A DNA stretch of 21,108 nucleotides, from contig MU657210.1 of the NCBI GenBank assembly GCA_026770575.1, positions 49,440 to 70,547 on the forward strand, given 5' to 3'. The stretch is from Pelagophyceae sp. CCMP2097 (lineage: Eukaryota > Sar > Pelagophyceae). A program made the position numbers and the translations under genes. The notes under the pieces were generated by a model. The model worked only from the letters and a program-made list of their open reading frames with translations, searched no databases and was not told the DNA's origin. Position 1 is the first letter of the stretch, and every line of letters begins with the position of its first letter. Shown piece by piece: positions 10,301 through 19,196 of the stretch.

Positions 10301-11110
10301 GAGGAAAGGGCAGCAACTCGGCCGATTCAGCGATTGGCTGTTAATGCGATCGCTAAAATTGGGAATCATTCGTGGGTATATAGGAGCATGTCGTGACTCT
10401 TTATATACCCACGGGAATCATCATAGAAGAAGAAGGTGGTCACAGGTTCAAATCTGGCCGGCCGCAAAATTCAGCGATTAGTTTAAATAATTTTAATTAT
10501 TTACGTGGGCATTGCATTGGGATTTGGCTCTATCCTTCGGGTCCTCCGTGTGCCTCCGACGCGCTCTTGTAATACTCAGTGATTTCTAAATTTTCCTTTT
10601 GACATCTCTTCTCATGAGCACTTGAAGTTGTAACGCGAAAGTCTGAGGGGAAATGGCGCGTGGCTTAGATACGGGTAAAGCCCCCAACAACGTTCATGCT
10701 ACGTGCATACTATTCCAGCAAGGAGCCGCATAATGATTGAGAAGGTGACGTACTCCTAGGTTCGAAGAGAGAGCTTCTCTCTCTTTCATTTTAAAGTCCA
10801 AAATTGAACGAAAATAATTTCGTGAGTATTTTACGGAATCTTGCAAGATTTGCGTTAAAATGATTTTTAAAAAGTGTCATAAGACAAGAATGGCGTTGCA
10901 ACGCACTCTCAAAGAGAGATTGATGCACCAGTACGGTAGTGGGGGGCGTCGCATCGCGTGATGAGATTAGTCTTAACTTCGGCCGTGACTCGTCGATCTT
11001 GAGATCGCCATCTTTCCTTGAAGAACAAACTGACTCAGAGCGGTTCGGCTTCGAAGTTTAAAAATTCGATTGAATTTTAGAGCGTGTCATTCGTGCGTGT
11101 TTCAATCTCT
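10301..11110. other. AT-richer gene-free island with inverted and direct repeats
   Basis: Base composition drops visibly compared with both sides, and no frame longer than about 60 codons looks coding. Structures seen: a perfect 12-bp inverted repeat cgtgggtatata / tatatacccacg at 10371-10382 and 10402-10413; an 11-bp direct repeat attcagcgatt at 10325-10335 and 10469-10479; a palindrome aaataatt-tt-aattattt at 10485-10502; and a GA/CT-rich hairpin near 10764-10787. The stretch may be promoter/5' UTR of the gene starting near 11183, a decayed mobile element, or both. No tRNA, 5S or snRNA could be folded from it. Confidence 0.6.
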
Positions 11111-11182
11111 TGACTCAAAACGTTCCGCGCCAAGGTCAGGAAACGACTTCGCCGGTGCAGCACTGCCAGCAGGAAACTGGCC

Positions 11183-12815
11183 ATGACCCTCGGCGGCGGC
11201 GCGCACCCAGAGGCGCAGGGCATCCCCTCGCGGTCCTCGCGCAGCCTCGTCGCAAATGTCCTCACGCTCTCGTCCAAGCCCGTCGCGACGCCAGAGGGCC
11301 CCCCCGTCGCGTGCGTGGCCAGGCGGTTCAACTTGCTTGCGCCAAACGCCCGCCCAGCGGGACGACGCGCTTATAGGGCCGCAGCGGAGCGCATCCTCGC
11401 GGGGCTCCTCTTCGACGCGCCGGCGTCTCGCGGCGACGATTACGGACCCCTGCTCGTGCCGCCAAACTTGTGCGTTTTCCGCCGCGCGCCGGCGGGCGTC
11501 ACGCGGCGCCCCTAGGTTCCTGCGGAGTCCCCAGCCGCGCGCGGCGCCGAAGTCCCGCCTGCTTCGGACGTTTGGCGATATCGAAGACTTGCTCTCGCCG
11601 CGCGAGCCCGTAACCCGCCGGCGTCCGCTTCCTCCCATCGGGGCGCCGCGCCGCGACGCCGGGTCGTAGGAGCATGGGTTTGCGCCTCGCGGGGCTGCGC
11701 CGCTCGCCAAGCTACATCGAACGCGGCTGCAGCTGGCCGCGAGCGCCGTCGCCCAGAGCATCGTGCCGGCGGTGGCGGCGCCGGCGCAGTCGGTCAAGGC
11801 GGTGGTCTTCCAGGCGCTGAGCTCCAAGCTCAAGGCGCAGGAATTCCTTGGGCTGCTCTGCGCGGCGGCGGAGAGGTACGACGCGGCAGATTATCCGCCT
11901 CACCCGGCTGCTTTATTCAACCGCGCCGTGCGCGTGGCGGCGCGCTCTTCGGCCTTCCACAAGGTGGCGGCGGCGGGCCACGCCGAGCTTTTGGAGGCGG
12001 CGCGCGCGCACCGGGTCGACGCCGACTCGTTGGGCCTGCACAGCGTCCTCGCGCCGGACCGCCTGCGCGCCGCCGCCTGCCACGCTCTGAGCGCAAGCAA
12101 GGTCTCGCTCCTCCTCGCCGACGGCACGGCGGGCGGCGCTTTGGTCGAATTTGCGCCGTGGGGTGCGGTCAGGCCGGAGACGATGTTCCACGCGAAGTCG
12201 GCTTTGCAGCTCCTCTGCCCCATTTTGACCGGCGGCGTGCAGCACGACGTTTTATGCGTCCCCGTCGCCGACGAGCGCGTCGGCTCGCACTGCGGCTGCG
12301 TGGCGCTCGAGGAGACGAGCGAGATGCGGCCCTGGGGCAAGATTGGCGTCCTCGTCGTCGAGACGCCCTCCTCGGCGAGCCTCGCGCCGGCGGCCAAGGC
12401 GGCCATGGACGCCGAGCTGCACTCGGCCGCGCTGGGAGTCGCCGATGCCCTCCGGCACTTTGTCCGCCACTGCTACACGTCGTCGGCCACCGCGCAGACG
12501 CTCGCCGCGGCAAAGGGCCTCTACGTGCTCGAGAGCCGCACGCTCGAGAGCCGCACGCTCGATCACCAGACCGAAAGGCAGACCGTGCGCCAGCTCGCAG
12601 AGTCGCGGACCCCGCGGACCCGCGTGAACACGCCGCCGGCCGCCGACACGCCGCCGGCCGCATCGCCCGCCGTCGAGGCCGCGCCCGCACCCGCCGTCGA
12701 GGCCGCGGCCGCGCCGGCGCGGCGGCCGGGCGCGCTGTCCAGGCTGCCCGTGGGCGCGCAGCCCGAATGGCCCCTCACGGTCCACCGCCGCGGCAGCTTC
12801 TCCAGCTTCTCCTGA
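11183..12815 (+). CDS. GAF-like domain protein with Pro/Ala-rich tail (3 exons, about 508 aa)
   Basis: Proposed exons 11183-11469, 11516-11609 and 11670-12815. Intron 1 is 46 nt (donor GTGCGT, acceptor CCCTAG). Intron 2 is 60 nt (GTAACC...CGTAG, with an in-frame TAG inside). Both joins keep phase. The ATG at 11183 is the first in a frame open from 11114; a 5' exon upstream cannot be excluded. The N-terminal third is basic and unrecognised. Helices at about 150-240 lead into a GAF-like fold at about 248-393, seen as SKVSLLLADG, then DVLCVPVAD, then KIGVLVVETP and a closing long helix. Residues 405-435 carry a short LESRT duplication, then a disordered Pro/Ala/Val-rich tail. No catalytic domain is seen. 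It resembles the GAF units of the giant minus-strand protein in style, but direct homology is not shown. A ligand-sensing or dimerisation role is inferred. Confidence 0.62.
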
Positions 12816-13105
12816 CGGCTTCTCCGACGGCCTTTTGTCCCCCGACCCCGAATGCAACGCCCGCCCACGGAGCGCAGCCGGGCTCGACCCCACCGCAGTG
12901 CCGACCACGACGCGCCACAACCCCGCCCTGTTTCTCTACCATGTAACGCTACCGTAGAGCCCCGCACAGCACAGCGTCGTTGAAGCGGGGGTTACCGGTC
13001 GAACTTTGAATTGGATCCTTCTTCGGCGATTGGCGATATAAGACCGGAGGCCGCAGCGAGGCGGCGCGGCAGTTCTCGGCAAAAAAAAGCGTCGGCGTGA
13101 GTCTG
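12816..13105. promoter_or_regulatory. Intergenic region with presumed helicase promoter
   Basis: It holds the 3' flank of the GAF-like gene and the 5' flank of the helicase. A TATA-like word (gatataag) sits near 13033-13040, about 65-70 bp before the helicase ATG, and an A-run lies at 13080-13088. The TATA assignment is only a resemblance. No other gene is visible. Confidence 0.4.
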
Positions 13106-16100
13106 ATGGCGCCGGTCAAGGCCAAGCGCACTCGGCATGCCGCGCCAGCAGCTCGCGCGGCCGAGAGCGGCGGCGCTTCAGAGCCGTCGGAATATGAGGA
13201 CCCAGCGCCGGCGCCGGCCGCGCCGCCGCTCTCCATCGCGCAGCAGATGATGGCGCAGCTCGGGAAGTGAGATCCTCTTCATCTCGTCGCGTCTCTTCTA
13301 TCCCAAGTGTTCGTAAACAGGCTCAAAACTTCGTCGAAAGAGGCCAACGCCGCCGAAGAAGCCGCCGCTCTCCTGGCCGCGTCGCTGGTCGAAGACATTG
13401 CGGAGGCGCCGCGGGCCAAGTACGTGCCGCAGCAGGACGAGCTGCCGCTGCAGATGGCCGAGATCCGCGCGCGTGGGGAAATGCCGCTTGTGCCCATGGC
13501 CCCGAAGCCGTATGCGGTGTCGCGGCCCGAGGCGCTGCAGCTGCGGCGCATGGAGCTGCCGGCGTGCGCCATGGAGGCGGAAATCGTGGCCGCCGTGCAG
13601 GCGCACGACATTGTTGTGATTTGCGGCGCCACTGGCTCGGGAAAGTCGACGCAGTTGCCGCAGTTCCTCTACGAGGCCGGCTTCGGCGAGCAGGGACTCA
13701 TCGGCGTGACGCAGCCGCGGCGCGTCGCCACCGTCGCCACGGCCCAGCGCGTGCGCTTCGAGCTCACGGGCAGCGACGCCGCGCCAGCGCAGGCGAGGCG
13801 CAAGAGGCGCGCCTCGGGCGAGGCCGCTGCCGTCGAGGCAGAGGGGTCGCTCGTGGCCTACGCCACCCGCTACGCCGCCGACGGCGGCGGCACGTCCACA
13901 AAGGTGCTCTTCGAGACGGACGGCGTGCTCTTGCAGGAGGCGCGGCACGACTTGCTCTTAAGGCGCTACTCTGTGATTATTTTAGATGAGGCGCACGAGC
14001 GGTCTTTGAACACCGACTTCCTGCTGGGCATGCTCTCGAGGGCCGTGCCTTTAAGGCGGCGCGCGTTCGAGGAGGCCGGCGGCACGGGCGCGATGCGGCC
14101 GCTGAAACTTGTGATCATGTCGGCGACGCTGGCCTCGCAGTCCTCCTTCCTCGAAATCTTCGACCCGGCGCCCCCAGTCGTCAACATCTCCGCAAGGCAG
14201 TTCCCCGTGACCATCCACTTCGCGCGCGAGACGGCGCTGGGCGAGTCTTATTTCGAGGAAGCGCTGAAGAAGACTCGATTGATCGACAAGAAGCTCCCGG
14301 CCGGGGCCATCTTGGTCTTCCTCACGGGCAAGTCGGAAATCGACAAATTCTGCGACGAGCTCAACGCCGGCCCGCGGCCGAAGGAGGGCCACGACGATTT
14401 TGACGACTCGTCCGATGACGAGGAAGTTGCCGGCGAAGGCGTGGGCGGGAGAGACAACGGCGGTGGCAACAACGCAAAGCTGCACGTCGTCGCCCTGTAC
14501 GCGTCCATGGCTTTGGTGGACCAGCAGCGCGCCATTGCTTTATCGGCGACGGGCATGACGGCCGACGGCGCGCGCGTGGTGGTGGTGTCGACGAACGTGG
14601 CCGAGACGTCTCTCACAATCCCCGGCGTGCGCTACGTCGTCGACGCGGGCCGCACGAAGCGGCGCGTGCAGCGCAACTCGGGCGCGGTGGCCTTTGAAGT
14701 GGGATGGGTCTCCAAGGCGTCTGCGGACCAGCGCGCCGGTCGCGCCGGCCGCACGGCACCGGGCCACGTTTACCGACTTTACTCGGCCGCTGTTTATGCA
14801 GACACTTTGGCGGACCACGAGGCGGCGGAGATCGACGCCGTGCCTTTGGAGGACGTGGTCTTGCACGCCAAGGCCCTCGGCGTGAACAACGTTGCCGCTT
14901 TTCCGTTCCCGACGCAGCCCGACCCGGCAAAGGTCCGCAAAGCGGCCAAAGCGCTCGCGCGCCTCGGCGCTTTGGACGGCACCGGCGACGCGGCGCGGCT
15001 TTCGAAGCGCGGCGCGCGCATGGCGCAGCTGCCGACGGGCGCGCGCTTCGCGGCGATGCTGGACGCGTGCGCGAGAGAGGACGTCGACGCCTGCACCGCT
15101 GTCGCCCTCGTGGCGAGCATGTCGGAAATGTCGCCCTTCCAGGGGCAGCCCTTCTTCAAGCACCCGCTCGGCGACGCGCATGCGCGCCTCATTGCGCTCG
15201 GCGCGTTTTCAAAGGCCGGGTCGGTCGGCGACGCGAACGCGCGGAAGCAGAAACAAATAGACTTGTGCACCAAGTGCGGCCTCAACGCCATCGTCCTCGA
15301 CCGCGTCGCAAAGCTCTTCAAGGTCCTGGCCAAGGCCGCGACGCGGTCCGCGCTCTGGAAGGACGAGGCCTCGGACGCGGACGCCGGCGCCTCAAAGAAG
15401 GCCCCGTCGCTTTCGGCGCTGACGCCGCCGTCGGCGAAGATGGACGCCACGCTGGCGCGGTGCGTCGCAGCGGGCCTCCTCGACAAGGTCGCGCGGCGCG
15501 CCGAGCCGGCGGCCGTCGAGGCGGCCGGGCGTGCCATCGACCCCCAAGCCGTTCTCTCGCGCTACGAGCGCGAGTGCGCCTACGAGTGCATGGGCGCCGG
15601 CGACCTCGCGCAAAGACTTGCCTACCTGGCGCCGTCGTCGACTTTGTACGCGCGCGACTCGCGCGAGCTGCCCGAGTGGGTCGTCTACTCGGAGCTCGTG
15701 CAGAAGCGCACCGACTACGGGGCGGCGGCGGACCACGAGCCGGCGATGCTCTTCAAGGCGCTGCGCCTCGACGGCGCCACCGTCCTCAACGGCGCCTGGC
15801 TCGTCCAGCTCTGCCCAGCGTTTGTGCACCTGCAGCCGCCGCTCGACCAGCCCGCGCCCACGTTCGACGCAGTCGAGGACTGCGTCGTCGCCTTCCGGCG
15901 CGCGACGTTCAACGCCGGCGCCGCGACGTGGGACCTGCCCCTCGTGCGCGCGGCCCTCCGCGACGAAAGTGCGGACGCGGCGTTCTGCTGGCTCGTCGCA
16001 AAGGGCGCCGTCATCGCAGACGCCCTTGGCCACGCGCCGCCGACGAAGATGCCCTCCCTCGCAGAGTTCCACGCAAAGTCCGGCTCCGCCAGGGCAGCAA

Positions 16101-16213
16101 AGCTCCGCGACTGCCTCGCAGGCACGCGGTCCGCCACCACGCTGGGACAAGCGCTCGGCGACGACGCCTCTCTCTTAGCACGGCTCCGCACCTGCCTCCG
16201 GCGCTTCAACTAG
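13106..16213 (+). CDS. DHX37: DEAH-box RNA helicase, DHX37/Dhr1 (Ecm16) type
   Basis: Exons 13106-13266 and 13321-16213, about 1,017 residues. The 54-nt intron (GTGAGA...AACAG) keeps the frame. The ATG at 13106 was chosen because the long frame has no ATG near its own start and this exon supplies one in phase. Helicase motifs: I GATGSGKS (156-163), Ia TQPRRVA, II DEAH (276-279), III SAT (321-323), V STNVAETSLTIPG (477-489), VI QRAGRAGR (524-531), then winged-helix/HA2 and OB-fold regions. An acidic insert (410-423, HDDFDDSSDDEE) lies between RecA domains, as in Dhr1/DHX37. In known members this enzyme acts in the nucleolus in the small-subunit processome, releasing U3 snoRNA from pre-18S rRNA. 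The protein is somewhat shorter than yeast and human forms, mainly at the N-terminus. All catalytic motifs are intact. Other DEAH paralogues are less likely because of the acidic insert and C-terminal region. Confidence 0.92.
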
Positions 16214-16406
16214 AGGCCGCGACTCGAGTGTGAAGTAATATTATTATACAATTGTAGGTAATTAGTCAAGCAATCAAACGGCGGGGATCGAAGGGGTCAG
16301 TTTGCTTTGTCATGGGTTGCTCAGCAGCACCGGATTCCAGGTCCAGTGCGAGTCAGCATCGGATTCATCTGATCCAGTGCAAGGAGGAGAGTTCCTCAGG
16401 GTGCGG
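16214..16406. other. Spacer between convergent genes
   Basis: This short 3'-to-3' spacer begins with an AT-rich stretch (taatattattatacaattg, about 16236-16255), a plausible polyadenylation region for the helicase. The word tccagtgc occurs twice (16341-16348 and 16374-16381), within a loose duplication. No gene is seen. Confidence 0.45.
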
Positions 16407-17300
16407 CTAGACGGATGGGCGGCGCGGGTACTCTTCGTAGGAACCTTGTGCGTTGAGGAACGTCGGCACCGATTGCGCGTGGGCGTGGCAGGTGTTCGGC
16501 GCGCGGCCCGAGCTCTCGGGCGACCATAGGCCGCGTGGTGCGAGCGTGGTGTCGGCAGAAGCCGCGCCGGCGGGACCGGCGCACCGAGCGCCGGCAGTGT
16601 CTGAGGGGAAAAGGATCCGTCGGTTGCGCGGCCGCTTCTGGAAAGAAATGGCCGCTCCGTCGCCGCGTCCACCGGGCGACTGGGACCCAGGCAGCCGCGG
16701 CGTCGGCAAAGCGCGCGTGTGGCGAGTGTTCTGAGTCCGCCGAGAGTTCTGAGTGCGGCGGAGGCTCTCTGCGAGCGCGTCCTCGGCGTCGAGGAGGGCA
16801 TTGGCGATGCCCGACATTTCGGTGAGCGACGAGCGTTGCGGCGCCGCCGCCTCGTGCACGAGCTCCGCGTCGGCGACGTGCGGCTCCTCGAGCATCAGCT
16901 TGTGGACGCGAAAGTCCACGGCGAACCGCGGCACGCGCGTCCGCTTTTTTGTCGGCCGCGGCGGACAGGGCCGGACCGGCCGCAGGTCGTGCGTGCCGAG
17001 GCCCCAGAGGGACAGATCGCGGACGAGGAACCGCACGGGGTTGGCGGTCTTCATGATCTGCTCGCTGCCGACCTCGTGTTCGCGTCGCTCGCCCTCGCGG
17101 CCGCCGACACGCCCGCGCGTCGCTTTTCCTCGCCTGCGCAGCGCGACGGCGTCCTGCGAAGGAATCGCGTGGCAAAATTAGGTGCTCTGCGAAATAATGT
17201 CCATTTTCTGGGCGTTTCTTCTTCATCTTCAAGTCACCTTCAAGGAAGGAAGCTTCCGGAAGCAAATACAGGGCAAGTTTGTCTTCATATTGCGAAACAT
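16407..17300 (-). CDS. Unrecognised two-exon protein (about 269 aa)
   Basis: I do not recognise this gene. Proposed exons are 17300-17238 (ATG 17300; MFRNMKTNLPCICFRKLPSL) and 17153-16407, joined in phase by an 84-nt intron with donor GTGACT and acceptor TTCGCAG. The middle part reads like real protein: EHEVGSEQIMKTANPVRFLV, RDLSLWGLG, then FAVDFRVHKLMLEEPHVADAELV. The last third is low-complexity and Arg/Pro/Ser-rich, with an imperfect RRTQN duplication, so the true end may differ by another splice. The lower GC of exon 1 suits a 5' end. It is divergently transcribed from the NTR2-like gene, sharing about 220 bp of promoter, and convergent with the helicase. A single frame reaches TAG at 16407. 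A nearby alternative frame on the same strand (with SQYEDKLALYLLPEASFLEG near 17220-17290) is a competing reading of exon 1. Confidence 0.42.
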
Positions 17301-17523
17301 CCCAACGGGCCGCAGAATCTAACGGACCCGGCGCGATAGGGGTACCACGTGCAGTTTGACGCCGTTCGCGTTCGGACCTATCGCAGCAACGCCCCGATAG
17401 GGGGCCGCAACCCTTCCCCCGAACACTTATCGACGTCGACTTTTGTAAAGATCGCCGACGTTTTGTAAAAGTCCGCTCCGGCGTCGTCGCGTCGAAGGCG
17501 GCCGGCTCGGTGGCGCGGGTCCC
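17301..17523. promoter_or_regulatory. Divergent promoter with repeated CGATA motifs
   Basis: It lies between the starts of two head-to-head genes. The 9-mer cgatagggg occurs at 17334-17342 and 17395-17403. The reverse word ctatcg is at 17379, making an 8-bp inverted repeat gcgatagg/cctatcgc (17333-17340 and 17377-17384), and ttatcg follows near 17427. A CACGTG box lies at 17346-17351. Two ttttgtaaa words (near 17441 and 17460) lie before the plus-strand ATG. These are sequence observations; a regulatory role is inferred. Confidence 0.45.
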
Positions 17524-19163
17524 ATGTTCAAGCAGGTTAAGCGGCAGCCGAAGTTCGCGCGGAAGCGCGCCGACGCGGAAGGTGATGAGGAGCACGCGAC
17601 TATAGTCAAGCCCGTGGCGGCGTCGTCGTCGTCGGCGGCAGCGTCTTCGTCGTCGAGCGCGGCGCGCCCTGCGGCCGCGGCGCTGTCGTTCGGCGGCGGC
17701 GCCGACGGCGACGACGACGACGGCGAGCCGCTCTTCAAGTCGAAGAAGAAGAAACGCCGCGCTCTCGGCGCCGCGCCCAACGTCGAGTGGCCGCCGGACC
17801 GCGCTGTAGAGGCCGCCGCCGAGGCGTCGGTGGGCCGGCGCTACGACGCCGCGGGCATGGCCGCGCTGCAGTCGGCGCAGCAGTCGCTGCCGGCGGAAGT
17901 GGCGCGCGCCGCTGCCGACGAGGCGGCGGCCGACGAGGCTGACGCTTCGGCGGCGGACGAGGTGGCCGACGACCTGGCGGCGCAGGCGACGCGGGCGCGC
18001 ATCGACCGCGCTAATCAGCGCGACGTGGCCGAGGTTTTGGAGGCTTCGGCGGCGCAGGAGTCGTTTGACGTGCGCCAAGAGGTCGACGACGACTCTGACG
18101 ACGACGGCGGCGCGGCGACGGCGCCCGCCGCAGACTTTATTTCCCTCGGCGGCGGCAAGGCCTCGCAGGACGCCGCGCACCGCAAGCGCTGGCTGCAGGC
18201 CGGGGCCGACGCGGACGACGTCGACGCGCCGCGCGGGGCCGACCTGAGCAATACGCGGCTCAACGCAGAAATCAGCGACGACGACGACGAGGGCATGGCC
18301 GCCTGGGAGAGCGAGCTCGTCGCCCGCGGCTCTGCGACGGGCGCCGTCTTACCCGCGCGCGGCGCGGCGCCGGCGCCCTTCCGCGCCGCGGCGTTTGCGT
18401 CGGCGGCGGCGGCGCACCCGCTCGACGCGCCGCGGAGGCCAAAGGGCAGCGCCGGCGCGCCGGACCTGCTGCAGCAGCTCGATTTAGCCATCGCGCAGGC
18501 CGACGACGACGCTTCCGCGGCGGCGCGCGAGGTTTCGACGCGCGAGGCGCAGCTCGATGAACAGGACGCGTCTATGGCCGCCGCAGTCGCAGAGTCCGCC
18601 CGCGCTGCAAACGCAATCGCCACGCTGCGCAAAGCCTGCGGCATCCTCGCCACCGCCGTCGCGCGCTTTGCCGGACTCGTGAGTCTGGCGCGCCGACCAT
18701 CGTGTTCGTCACTCTCATATGAAACGCGCACGTCATCCGTAGGCCGCCGTCGAGGCATCGCCGGCGAGCGCGTGGCAGGCCGCCCTCGGGACGGCGGCGG
18801 ACGAGACTCAGCGGTCGATGCAGCTCCGGTCCGCGATGAAGGAGGCCATCGGGCTTTCCGCAGTGGTGCGTCCCTCACGCTCGTTCGTTCGACGACCATC
18901 CCACAATCAAGCATGCTCAGGCCGACGGCGAGCCGCTCGCCGTCTACGCCAACGCGCCCGGCCTGGCGCACGTCGCGCCCCCGTACGCGGGCGCGCCGGC
19001 GTTCGCGCCCGCACCCGCGTTCGACGCGGTCCCGCCACCGCCGCCGCCGCCGCCCGCGACGCCCGCGATGATGGGCAACGACAGCATCCTGGCCATGCTC
19101 AACGCGGCGGCTGCAAAGTCGCTGCAGGCCACGCTGCCCACGGCGTTTGCATCGAGTCGATAA
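17524..19163 (+). CDS. NTR2/PAXBP1 (GCF)-like splicing-associated protein (3 exons, about 506 aa)
   Basis: Exons 17524-18678, 18743-18865 and 18921-19163 (18912 is an alternative acceptor). Introns start GTGAGT and GTGCGT and keep phase. The N-terminus MFKQVKRQPKFARKR matches the short basic start of PAXBP1/GCF proteins. After a Ser/Ala/Asp-rich stretch come the landmarks DFISLGGGKAS, an acidic SDDDDE and AAWESELVARG, in the same order as the DFxPx, acidic and WEQEQIRKG elements of PAXBP1 and fungal Ntr2. A coiled coil follows (about residues 315-425). In fungi Ntr2 works with Ntr1 and Prp43 to disassemble spliceosomes; animal PAXBP1 is related. The C-terminus here is a Pro/Ala-rich segment ending in a short helix (DSILAMLNAAAAKSL), and the large GCFC domain of PAXBP1 is absent, so the short Ntr2-like form fits better. 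Nuclear location is inferred. The last exon could belong to a different transcript. Confidence 0.66.
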
Positions 19164-19196
19164 AGGCCGCGTAACAAAATGGCAATGACGACAGGG

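Noticed and set aside
10430..10470. tRNA-like B box (ggttcaaatc) suggesting a tRNA or SINE
   Set aside because: The T-arm stem pairs badly, there is no matching acceptor stem about 60 nt upstream and no anticodon arm. Two other B-box-like words (near 10760 and 11042) fail in the same way.
11102..11833. 243-codon minus-strand frame opposite the second GAF-like gene
   Set aside because: It is rich in Arg/Gly/Ser without recognisable motifs. The plus strand gives a phase-consistent three-exon gene through the same bases.
14704..16233. 509-codon plus-strand frame overlapping the helicase
   Set aside because: It is an Arg-rich out-of-frame reading of the helicase, whose motifs are all intact in the chosen frame.
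16396..18180. 594-codon open frame on the minus strand across the NTR2-like exon and the divergent promoter
   Set aside because: It is Arg/Ala-rich and low-complexity, and it runs antisense to a gene with recognisable family landmarks. Long antisense frames are expected at this GC content. Only its short segment around 17170-17330 reads well, and that is covered by the two-exon model at 16407-17300.
13106..19163. Helicase and NTR2-like gene as a physical Prp43-Ntr2 gene pair
   Set aside because: The helicase has the acidic inter-RecA insert and length of DHX37/Dhr1, not Prp43, so nearness to an NTR2-like gene is probably chance.
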